Source: an uncultured Desulfurobacterium sp.
GTDB lineage: Bacteria > Aquificota > Aquificia > Desulfurobacteriales > Desulfurobacteriaceae
Direction of reading: 5' to 3'
DNA: 13,535 bases
NCBI GenBank assembly: GCA_913055135.1
Contig: CAJXJV010000014.1
Span: 1 to 13,535 of the forward strand
Both the position numbers and the translations under genes were made by a program. The notes beneath the pieces are model-generated. The model worked only from the letters and a program-made list of their open reading frames with translations, was not told the origin of the DNA and made no database searches. Below are positions 7,764 through 13,535 of the stretch, in pieces (position 1 is the first letter of the stretch; every line of letters begins with the position of its first letter).

Positions 7764-8730
7764 TCAGTATCCTCTCTCTCCCCGCAAAGGCACTTACGAG
7801 CATTAAAAGTGTTGAACGGGGAAGGTGGAAGTTTGTAATAAGCGCATCGATAACCTTGAACCTGTATCCCGGATATATGAAAAGGTTTGTTGAACCTTCT
7901 CCGGGCTTAACCTTTCCATCTTTCTCTGCTGCACTTTCCAGTGTCCTCGTAACGGTTGTTCCTACTGCTATGACTCGTCTTCCCTCTTCCTTAGCTCTGT
8001 TTATCTCAGCAGCTGTATCCTCTGGAACGTGGTAGGTTTCGTAGTCCATCTGATGCTCTTCCACGTTCTCCACTTTCACAGGTTTGAACGTTCCAGGACC
8101 CACGTGGAGGGTGATGTTCTTAATTATAATTCCTTTGTCTTTCAGTTTCTGGAGTAGTTCTTCTGTAAAGTGCAATCCTGCAGTTGGGGCTGCGACCGCT
8201 CCCTCTTTTCTTGCGAAAACTGTCTGGTATTTCTCCCTGTCTTCAGGCTTTTCTTCTCTCTCTATATAAGGGGGCAATGGTATGTGACCAATCTCCTCCA
8301 ACTTTTCCATGAAATCCTTGTTTGATTTCAAGATAAATTCAACGATTCTCCTGCCTTCTCCGCCGTATCCTTTGACAATCGCTTCCAGCTCTTCGTCAAA
8401 GTAGATTCTCTTTCCCTCTTTCAATTTCCTTGCAGGTTTTGCCATTACTTCCCAAATACCAAGTCCAGGTTGTCTGACAAGGAGGAGCTCAACTTTTCCG
8501 CCTGTCTCAAGTTTCCCGAAGAGCCTTGCAGGTATAACCTTTGTGTCATTTATGACAAGAACGTCCCCTGGCTTCAGGTATTCAACTATATCTCTGAATA
8601 CTCTGTGTTCTATCTCTCCTGTGTTCCTGTGGAGAACCATGAGCCTTGAAGAATCCCTCGGTTCAACCGGAAACTTTGCTATCAATTCCTTTGGGAGCTC
8701 GTAATCAAAATCGCTTACTTTCATCTTCAC
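7693..8730 (-). CDS. queA: S-adenosylmethionine:tRNA ribosyltransferase-isomerase
   Basis: QueA transfers and isomerises the ribosyl group of S-adenosylmethionine onto 7-aminomethyl-7-deazaguanine at tRNA position 34, giving epoxyqueuosine. The 345-residue length is normal. Family motifs are plain: FDYELPKELIA near the start, RDSSRLMVL (25-33), GDVLVINDTKVIPARL (55-70), AAPTAGLHFT (180-189), HVGPGTFKPV (209-218), NFHLPRSTLLMLVSAFAG (300-317) and the conserved end YRFYSYGDAM (333-342). The coordinates use GTG at 8730; ATG at 8724 is equally plausible because neither has a convincing Shine-Dalgarno. It is divergent from the NusG-like gene across a 59-base gap. Its last codons also encode the signal peptide of the DUF3108 protein. 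No other queuosine genes are in the window. Confidence 0.96.
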   Translation of the reverse strand: MKMKVSDFDYELPKELIAKFPVEPRDSSRLMVLHRNTGEIEHRVFRDIVEYLKPGDVLVINDTKVIPARLFGKLETGGKVELLLVRQPGLGIWEVMAKPARKLKEGKRIYFDEELEAIVKGYGGEGRRIVEFILKSNKDFMEKLEEIGHIPLPPYIEREEKPEDREKYQTVFARKEGAVAAPTAGLHFTEELLQKLKDKGIIIKNITLHVGPGTFKPVKVENVEEHQMDYETYHVPEDTAAEINRAKEEGRRVIAVGTTVTRTLESAAEKDGKVKPGEGSTNLFIYPGYRFKVIDALITNFHLPRSTLLMLVSAFAGRERILNAYREAVKKGYRFYSYGDAMFIL

Positions 8731-8789
8731 TGCCCAATCAAATTTTTGGCTTAAATTTATAGTTTTAGTTAAGAAAAAGGAGGGGATAG
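8731..8789. promoter_or_regulatory. 59-base divergent intergenic region between queA and the NusG-like gene
   Basis: This AT-rich gap must hold start signals for both directions. A plus-strand TATAGT (8758-8763) and a minus-strand TATAAA (8761-8756) are visible, but neither has a -35 box at 16-18 bases, so no exact promoter is claimed. The plus-strand ribosome binding site AAGGAGGGG (8777-8785) directly precedes the GTG start at 8790. Confidence 0.35.
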
Positions 8790-9296
8790 GTGTTTGAAGT
8801 TGATGAACCGAGATGGCACTTGGTCTATATTAAGCCTCGGAAAGAAGAAGTTGTGAGAGTTCAGCTTCAGAGGATAGGAATAGAAACATTCTATCCGAAG
8901 GTGAGAATTGTTAAGAAAGGTGTTGAAAAGATTGAACCCTTGTTTCCACTCTACATGTTTGCCAGATTTTCTGTAGTTAAGGACTCTCTCAATGTCAACT
9001 ACGCCCGCGGTGTCAGGTGGGTGGTAAAATTCGGAAACCGAATCCCATCTTTAAGTGAGGATTTTATTGAATCGTTGAAAGCTGTTAATCTGGCTTTAAT
9101 AGAAGAGAAACCGAAGATTCGGCAAAATGACGTTATAAGAATAGTTGATGGTCCTTTCAGAAACTTTATCGGTAGAGTTCTAAAGGTAAAGCGTGGAGAA
9201 GAGAGGGTTGTTATACTTTTGAAGGCTGTAAACTCTCCTACTGTTGAAATTCCTGTAGAATATGTAGAAGTATTGTTGGAGAGGGAAAATGCTTGA
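8790..9296 (+). CDS. NusG-family transcription elongation factor, RfaH-like specialised paralogue
   Basis: This 168-residue protein combines a NusG N-terminal domain (about 7-100; WHLVYIKPRKEEVVRVQLQR, then PLFPLYMFARF and YARGVRWVVKFG) with a C-terminal KOW domain (about 110-165; IRIVDGPFRNFIGRVLKVKRG). NusG proteins bind RNA polymerase clamp helices and suppress pausing; the KOW domain contacts Rho or ribosomal protein S10. The RGVxxxVxFG pattern and the short KVRIVKKGVEKIEP linker are closer to RfaH/LoaP-type paralogues than to housekeeping NusG, which normally sits in the secE-nusG-rplK cluster, not here. Translation starts at GTG behind AAGGAGGGG. It leads the trpE-dnaB operon and overlaps trpE by 8 bases, so it may act on its own transcript. 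I saw no ops-like element. Confidence 0.87.
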   Translation: MFEVDEPRWHLVYIKPRKEEVVRVQLQRIGIETFYPKVRIVKKGVEKIEPLFPLYMFARFSVVKDSLNVNYARGVRWVVKFGNRIPSLSEDFIESLKAVNLALIEEKPKIRQNDVIRIVDGPFRNFIGRVLKVKRGEERVVILLKAVNSPTVEIPVEYVEVLLERENA

Positions 9297-10770
9297 GATC
9301 GAAAAAGTTAGAAAACTTTCCAGAGAAGGCTACAATCTGATTCCTGTTTTTAAAGAGATCCTTGCTGATCTTGAGACTCCCCTTTCAGCGTTTCTAAAGC
9401 TCAAACCTCTGGGAGCTAATATGCTCCTTGAGAGTGTTGAGGGGGGAGAGAAGTGGGGAAGGTTTTCAATCATCGGGATTGGAAGACTCATCTCGGTAAA
9501 GAGCAAAGAGAAGTTTGTGGAGATAAACAACCTTGGCAGAGTGGATGTTAAAACTTTTGAGAACGATCCTCTTGAGGTTTTAAAAGAGGTTTATTCTTCT
9601 ATCAAACCTTACAGAGAAGAGAGTCTGCCAAAGATCTGGGGTGGTTTCTTCGGCTATCTTGCTTACGATGTTGTCAAGTTTTTTGAACCAAGGGTTAACG
9701 TGAATCCGAACAAAGAGGATTCCTATCTATACGACATGATCTTTTCCCTTCCAGAGGCTCTTCTGGTCTTTGACAACGTTACAAATACGATAAAGATCAT
9801 ATCCTACGTTTTGACTGAGAAAGGGGAACTGGAAAACGAATACAGAAGGGCTGTAGAAACACTTGAGAACATAGAAAGGGCTCTTAAAGAATCTATCCCT
9901 CAGTCAGAGGTAAAACTGCCCGTGTCTTCTTCAGAGTGGCAGGTTAATTTCAGCGATGAAGAGTTTATGAGTGCCGTTGAAAGGGCAAAGGAATACATAA
10001 AAGCTGGAGATATCATCCAGGTTGTTCTTTCAAGGCGTTTTGAGAAGTTCTTCTATGGAGATCCGTTAACTCTCTATAGAGCTCTGAGACATGTAAATCC
10101 ATCTCCCTACATGTACTACCTTGATTATGGAGATTTCCAGATAGTTGGTGCCTCTCCTGAGGTTCTTGTCAGGGTGGAAAATGAAGTTATTGAGACCCGT
10201 CCAATTGCAGGAACCAGAAGGAGAGGAAGGACGGAAGAAGAAGATCTTCAAATGGAAAGGGAGCTCCTCTCTGATGAAAAGGAGAGAGCTGAGCACATAA
10301 TGCTTGTTGACCTTGCAAGAAACGACGTTGGTAGAGTTGCCGAGATAGGAAGCGTGAAAGTAACCGATTTGATGATTATAGAGAGGTATTCCCACGTTAT
10401 GCACATCGTTTCAAACGTTGTTGGTAAACTCAGAGAGGATAAGGATATATTTGACGTTCTGAGAGCCTGCTTTCCGGCAGGAACGGTGTCTGGAGCTCCA
10501 AAAGTAAGGGCTATGGAGATAATTGATGAGATGGAGCCTTCAGAAAGGGGTGTTTATGCTGGAGCAGTTGGCTATTTTTCTTTTGATGGAAACCTTGACA
10601 CTGCGATAGCCATCAGGACGGCAATTGTCAGAAGGAACAAGGTCTACGTTCAGGCAGGTGCAGGGATTGTTGCGGATTCAATTCCAGAGCTTGAGGCGAA
10701 GGAGACGACAAACAAAGCCAGAGCTCTCTTTAAAGCTGTTGAACTTGCTGAAAAGGGACTTGAAAGATGA
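9289..10770 (+). CDS. trpE: anthranilate synthase component I
   Basis: TrpE converts chorismate to anthranilate with ammonia supplied by TrpG, the first committed step of tryptophan synthesis. The 493-residue length is normal. The N-terminal regulatory region holds the tryptophan-binding LLES element in MLLESVEGGEKWGRFS (45-60), suggesting feedback inhibition by tryptophan. This element and the full length favour TrpE over PabB. The C-terminal chorismate-binding domain has PIAGTRRRGRT, the AEHIMLVDLARNDVGR segment, FPAGTVSGAPKVRAMEII and QAGAGIVADSIPELE. Translation begins at ATG inside the end of the NusG-like gene (8-base overlap), behind GGAGAGGG, and the stop overlaps the dnaB start (ATGA). 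No trpG or other trp genes follow; the neighbour is a replication gene, an unusual partner. Confidence 0.95.
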   Translation: MLEIEKVRKLSREGYNLIPVFKEILADLETPLSAFLKLKPLGANMLLESVEGGEKWGRFSIIGIGRLISVKSKEKFVEINNLGRVDVKTFENDPLEVLKEVYSSIKPYREESLPKIWGGFFGYLAYDVVKFFEPRVNVNPNKEDSYLYDMIFSLPEALLVFDNVTNTIKIISYVLTEKGELENEYRRAVETLENIERALKESIPQSEVKLPVSSSEWQVNFSDEEFMSAVERAKEYIKAGDIIQVVLSRRFEKFFYGDPLTLYRALRHVNPSPYMYYLDYGDFQIVGASPEVLVRVENEVIETRPIAGTRRRGRTEEEDLQMERELLSDEKERAEHIMLVDLARNDVGRVAEIGSVKVTDLMIIERYSHVMHIVSNVVGKLREDKDIFDVLRACFPAGTVSGAPKVRAMEIIDEMEPSERGVYAGAVGYFSFDGNLDTAIAIRTAIVRRNKVYVQAGAGIVADSIPELEAKETTNKARALFKAVELAEKGLER

Positions 10771-13271
10771 AGCTTTTTGATCTTGAAGCGGAGTATTCAG
10801 TTCTTGGTTCGATGATAGTTCAGCCCTCTTTTGTCTTCAGAGGGGTTGAACTGCTTCAGCCTGATGACTTTTTCAGGGATCAGCACAAAATCCTATTCAG
10901 GTTCATCAGAGATCTTGTGGCAGAAGGGTACACAGAAGCCCGGCTCAACGAAATCTCATTTAGAGATGAACTTATAAAGAGAAATCTTCTTGAAAAGATT
11001 GGAGGAGAGGAGCATTTAAGCTACGTTGTAGAGTTTGCTCTTGATAGCTATGAGAAGTTTGAGTCTGCATGTAAGGTTATAAAGGACAAAGCTCTTCTGA
11101 GAAAGATACTTGACGTTGCAAAGCATATAAATGAAAAAGTAGAGGAAACGCCTGATCCAGACATTCTCATAGATGATATAGAAAAGAGAGTTTTTTCCCT
11201 ATCGGAAGAAAGAATTACCAACACTTTGATTCCAATAGGAGAGGTTATTCCAGATATAGTAAAACGGATAGAGGAATTGGCGTCCAGGAGGGAGATGGTA
11301 ACCGGTCTCCCTTCTGGCTATGTTGAGCTGGACAGGATGACTTCCGGTTTTCACGATTCAGACCTTGTGATCTTGGCAGCCCGTCCTTCTATGGGTAAAA
11401 CTGCTTTTTCCCTTTCCATTGCATACAACGTTGCAGTAAGGGAAGGAAAGACAGTCGCCTTTTTCAGCCTTGAGATGTCAAAGGAACAGATAGTAACAAG
11501 GTTGATTTCACAGGACTCTGGTGTTCCTCTCCACAAAATTCGTTCAGGTTTCCTATTCCCTCAGGAGATTGAGAAGATACTTGAGTCTTCCGATAGGATA
11601 AGAGAAGCGCCAATCTACATTGATGATACGCCGGGAATCTCAATCCTTGAGATGAGAGCAAAGGCGAGAAGACTTCAAAGCGAGAAGGGGCTTGACCTGA
11701 TAATTGTTGACTACCTCCAGCTCATGAGGGGAATCAAGAGAACGGAGAGCAGGCAGCAGGAAGTTTCTGAAATATCCCGTTCTCTGAAAGCCCTTGCAAA
11801 GGAGTTGAACGTTCCGGTAATTGCTCTTTCCCAGCTCTCCCGTCAGGTTGAGCACAGATCGGATAAGAGACCTCAGCTTTCTGATCTAAGAGAAAGTGGG
11901 TGTTTAACAGGAGATACTTTGATAATTGATGCAGATACTGGAAAGAGAATTCCAATAAAAGAGCTTGTTGGAAAAACTTTTAATACTCTTGCCCTTGATA
12001 GCGATTTAAAGATACGTAAGTTTAGAGTGACAAAAGTTTTTCCTTCTGGAAGAAAGAAGATTTATCTTTTAAAGACACGCTCTGGTAGGGAGATTAAGGC
12101 AAGTGCTAATCATCCGTTCCTAAAACTCTCTGGCTGGGTTAGACTTGATGAACTGAAAGTTGGAGACTGGATAGCTGTTCCACGTCAATACGATCTGGAA
12201 ATTAGGGAAGATTCATTAAAAGAGGAAGAGATAATTCTTCTGGCTCATTTGATAGGTGATGGTTGTGTGCTTCCAAAACAGCCGATACACTACACATCAG
12301 CAGATTTAGAAAACATAAATGTAGTGAAAGAAGTTGCTGAGAGGCTTTACGGAATAAAAGGAAAAATTGTAAAACAAGAAAACTGGTATCATCTCTATCT
12401 ACCGTCTCCCTATAGACTTACACACGGGAAAAAACATCCAATTACACTTCTCTATGAAAGGTTAGATCTTAAAAGAGTTAGAGCTTATGAAAAAGAACTT
12501 CCAGAAAAACTGTTTGAGTGCAACAACCAAAAACTAAAGCTTTTTGTAAAGCATCTCTGGGCAACGGATGGAAACATAAGCATTTCAAAAGGTAATGTTT
12601 CAATTTACTATTCTTCAACAAGTAAGAGCTTAATACACCAGCTACAACATCTATTGCTAAGGTTGGGAATCCTTTCAAAAATTACAACTTCAAAGAAAGA
12701 GAACTTTAGACCAACTTATCAGCTCCACATAACTGATAGAAATAACCAATTAAAATTCTTAAAAGAAATAGGTTGCTTTGGTAGTAGAGGAAAAATAATA
12801 CCTGAAGCGATTAGAATTTTAAGTAATAGGAAATATAATCCGAATAAGGATGTTATTCCTAAGGAAGTATGGACTCTTTATGTGAAGATAAGTAAGGAGA
12901 GATATGGTATTTCATGGAGGGAGCTTTCTAAGAGGATTAATACTTCATATTGTGGTTCTACTCTTTTTAAACATGGAGTTTCAAGGGAAAGACTTTTAAG
13001 GATATTTAAAGCAATTCCTGATGAAATTCTCTTTAACCTTGCAACTTCAGACATTTTGTGGGATGAGGTTGTAGAGATAAAGGAATTAGGAGAAGAAGAA
13101 GTTTATGATATGACTGTCCCTGAAGTTCATAATTTTGTAGCAAATGACATTATTGTTCATAACAGTATTGAGCAAGATGCCGACGTTGTAATGTTTATCC
13201 ATAGACCGGAAGTCTATAAGAAGAATCCTGATCCCGAGGAGCAGGGAATAGCAGAGATAATCATTGCATAG
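10767..13271 (+). CDS. dnaB: replicative DNA helicase DnaB with intein, interrupted by an in-frame TAG
   Basis: DnaB is the hexameric helicase that unwinds the replication fork and recruits primase. Extein residues 1-378 hold the N-terminal helical domain (LEAEYSVLGSMI, about 1-105), a linker, and the RecA-type ATPase with Walker A ARPSMGKT (205-212), SLEMSKEQ (234-241), Walker B LIIVDYLQLM (311-320) and SQLSRQVEHR (355-364). An intein occupies 379-799. The C-extein resumes at SIEQDADVVMFIHR (800-813) and stops at a TAG where the family has Lys in KQRNGP. Splicing this product would give 413 residues lacking that Lys and the following arginine finger, so it should not hydrolyse ATP normally. 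The same frame continues after the TAG for 67 codons. The gene starts by ATGA overlap with trpE. It is either a sequencing error, a fresh nonsense allele or a readthrough gene. Confidence 0.93.
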   Translation: MKLFDLEAEYSVLGSMIVQPSFVFRGVELLQPDDFFRDQHKILFRFIRDLVAEGYTEARLNEISFRDELIKRNLLEKIGGEEHLSYVVEFALDSYEKFESACKVIKDKALLRKILDVAKHINEKVEETPDPDILIDDIEKRVFSLSEERITNTLIPIGEVIPDIVKRIEELASRREMVTGLPSGYVELDRMTSGFHDSDLVILAARPSMGKTAFSLSIAYNVAVREGKTVAFFSLEMSKEQIVTRLISQDSGVPLHKIRSGFLFPQEIEKILESSDRIREAPIYIDDTPGISILEMRAKARRLQSEKGLDLIIVDYLQLMRGIKRTESRQQEVSEISRSLKALAKELNVPVIALSQLSRQVEHRSDKRPQLSDLRESGCLTGDTLIIDADTGKRIPIKELVGKTFNTLALDSDLKIRKFRVTKVFPSGRKKIYLLKTRSGREIKASANHPFLKLSGWVRLDELKVGDWIAVPRQYDLEIREDSLKEEEIILLAHLIGDGCVLPKQPIHYTSADLENINVVKEVAERLYGIKGKIVKQENWYHLYLPSPYRLTHGKKHPITLLYERLDLKRVRAYEKELPEKLFECNNQKLKLFVKHLWATDGNISISKGNVSIYYSSTSKSLIHQLQHLLLRLGILSKITTSKKENFRPTYQLHITDRNNQLKFLKEIGCFGSRGKIIPEAIRILSNRKYNPNKDVIPKEVWTLYVKISKERYGISWRELSKRINTSYCGSTLFKHGVSRERLLRIFKAIPDEILFNLATSDILWDEVVEIKELGEEEVYDMTVPEVHNFVANDIIVHNSIEQDADVVMFIHRPEVYKKNPDPEEQGIAEIIIA
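11901..13163 (+). mobile_element. DnaB intein with LAGLIDADG homing endonuclease
   Basis: The 421-residue intein begins with Cys379 after LRESG and ends at Asn799 before Ser800 (SIEQDAD), the same site as the Synechocystis DnaB intein. Splicing residues look intact: Cys1 (CLTGDTLI), block B SANH (446-449, Ser in place of the usual Thr), block F VYDMTVPEVHNFVAN, penultimate His798, terminal Asn799 and Ser at +1. Between the splicing halves is a two-motif endonuclease: LAHLIGDG (492-499) and LFVKHLWATDG (592-602), each with its acidic residue. A possible helix-turn-helix WRELSKRIN (from 717) may aid DNA binding. Both functions could therefore be active, with self-excision and homing into empty dnaB alleles. 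Its codons are more AT-rich than the flanking extein: 19 of 60 bases are G/C at 12601-12660 against 31 of 60 at 11701-11760, which fits recent horizontal arrival. Confidence 0.95.
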
Positions 13272-13277
13272 CAGAGA
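13248..13277 (+). repeat. 10-bp direct repeat spanning the dnaB TAG codon
   Basis: ATAGCAGAGA occurs at 13248-13257 and again at 13268-13277, exactly 20 bases apart. The second copy contains the premature TAG (13269-13271). The first copy is read in frame as part of GIAEI and is harmless there. Confidence 0.9.
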
Positions 13278-13475
13278 AACGGTCCTACGGGGACAGTGAA
13301 GCTTGCATTTATCAAAGAATTTACACGGTTTGAAAACTTGGAAGAGACACCGGTTCAGCACATTACAGAGGAGAAAGAAGAGGTTAAAGCTTCAGCTCCG
13401 GAGGAAGAGCCATTTATAATGGAAGATAATCAATTTAACTTTGATGATTCAGAAGATTATGATTTTGATTTTTGA
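13272..13475 (+). pseudogene. dnaB: dnaB 3' remainder, in frame after the TAG
   Basis: These 67 codons plus TGA continue the dnaB frame without any shift. They begin QRNGPTGTVKLAFIKEFTRF, the standard end of DnaB ATPase domains with the intersubunit arginine finger (Arg of QRNGP). A non-conserved acidic tail follows, running EEEPFIMEDNQFNFDD and ending DYDFDF. Conservation of the core and normal codon use show that this segment has been under selection until very recently or still is. With the TAG read as an amino acid, the spliced protein would be 481 residues, a normal DnaB size. The stretch has no start codon or ribosome binding site of its own. Confidence 0.85.
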
Positions 13476-13535
13476 GATTTGAGAATTGCTGTAATTTTCT
13501 TTTTATAACTCATATTTACTTTGTGGATTCATCCA

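Noticed and set aside
8731..8789. An exact sigma70 promoter for the NusG-like gene or queA
   Set aside because: TATAGT and TATAAA boxes exist, but no -35 box at a proper distance could be found, so only the region is reported.
13269..13271. TAG as a pyrrolysine or selenocysteine codon
   Set aside because: Selenocysteine uses UGA, and no pyl genes are visible. The family residue is a plain Lys in an ATPase motif, so neither special amino acid is expected.
13260..13290. Frameshift as the cause of the early dnaB stop
   Set aside because: The sequence before and after the TAG is in the same frame and both sides match DnaB, so a single substitution explains it with no insertion or deletion.
13476..13535. 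Terminator or new gene after dnaB
   Set aside because: The last 60 bases are AT-rich with a T-run but no stem, and no start with a ribosome binding site is visible.

Overview
The window looks like chromosomal DNA of a deep-branching, Gram-negative, thermophilic chemolithoautotroph, most likely Aquificota and perhaps Desulfurobacteriaceae. This is an inference from protein character: Lys/Glu-rich proteins, a 424-residue archaeal-type LeuC, a DUF309 protein, very tight gene packing and moderate-to-low GC. No marker gene here fixes the taxon. There is an outer membrane (TonB-dependent receptor, DsbC-like lipoprotein). No gene-free stretch exceeds 300 bases, and I see no rRNA, tRNA, CRISPR array or insertion sequence.

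Left part, plus strand (1-1832): the 3' end of a BtuB-like TonB-dependent receptor, a weak hairpin, then a CitE/HpcH-family lyase. The lyase gene converges on, and overlaps by 20 bp, a LysR regulator on the minus strand.

Middle, minus strand, in transcription order from 8730 down to 1813: queA; a DUF3108 exported protein whose signal peptide is encoded inside the end of queA; a good sigma70-type promoter; a DsbC-like lipoprotein; a zinc/manganese-type ABC ATPase without permease or binding protein; leuC; a strong hairpin terminator; a DUF309 protein; a small three-helix membrane protein; and the LysR regulator.

Right part, plus strand (8790-13475): a tightly coupled operon of a NusG/RfaH-type elongation factor, trpE (8-nt overlap) and dnaB (4-nt overlap). 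DnaB carries a 421-residue intein with a two-motif LAGLIDADG endonuclease, at the site used by the Synechocystis DnaB intein.

The most striking observation is an in-frame TAG at 13269-13271. It replaces the conserved lysine of the DnaB KQRNGP motif, 36 codons after the intein. The frame continues intact for 67 more codons, which hold the arginine finger and an acidic Phe-rich tail. The TAG lies in one copy of a 10-bp direct repeat. dnaB is normally essential, so this is a sequencing error, a very recent nonsense mutation with another copy elsewhere, or UAG readthrough; the sequence alone cannot decide.
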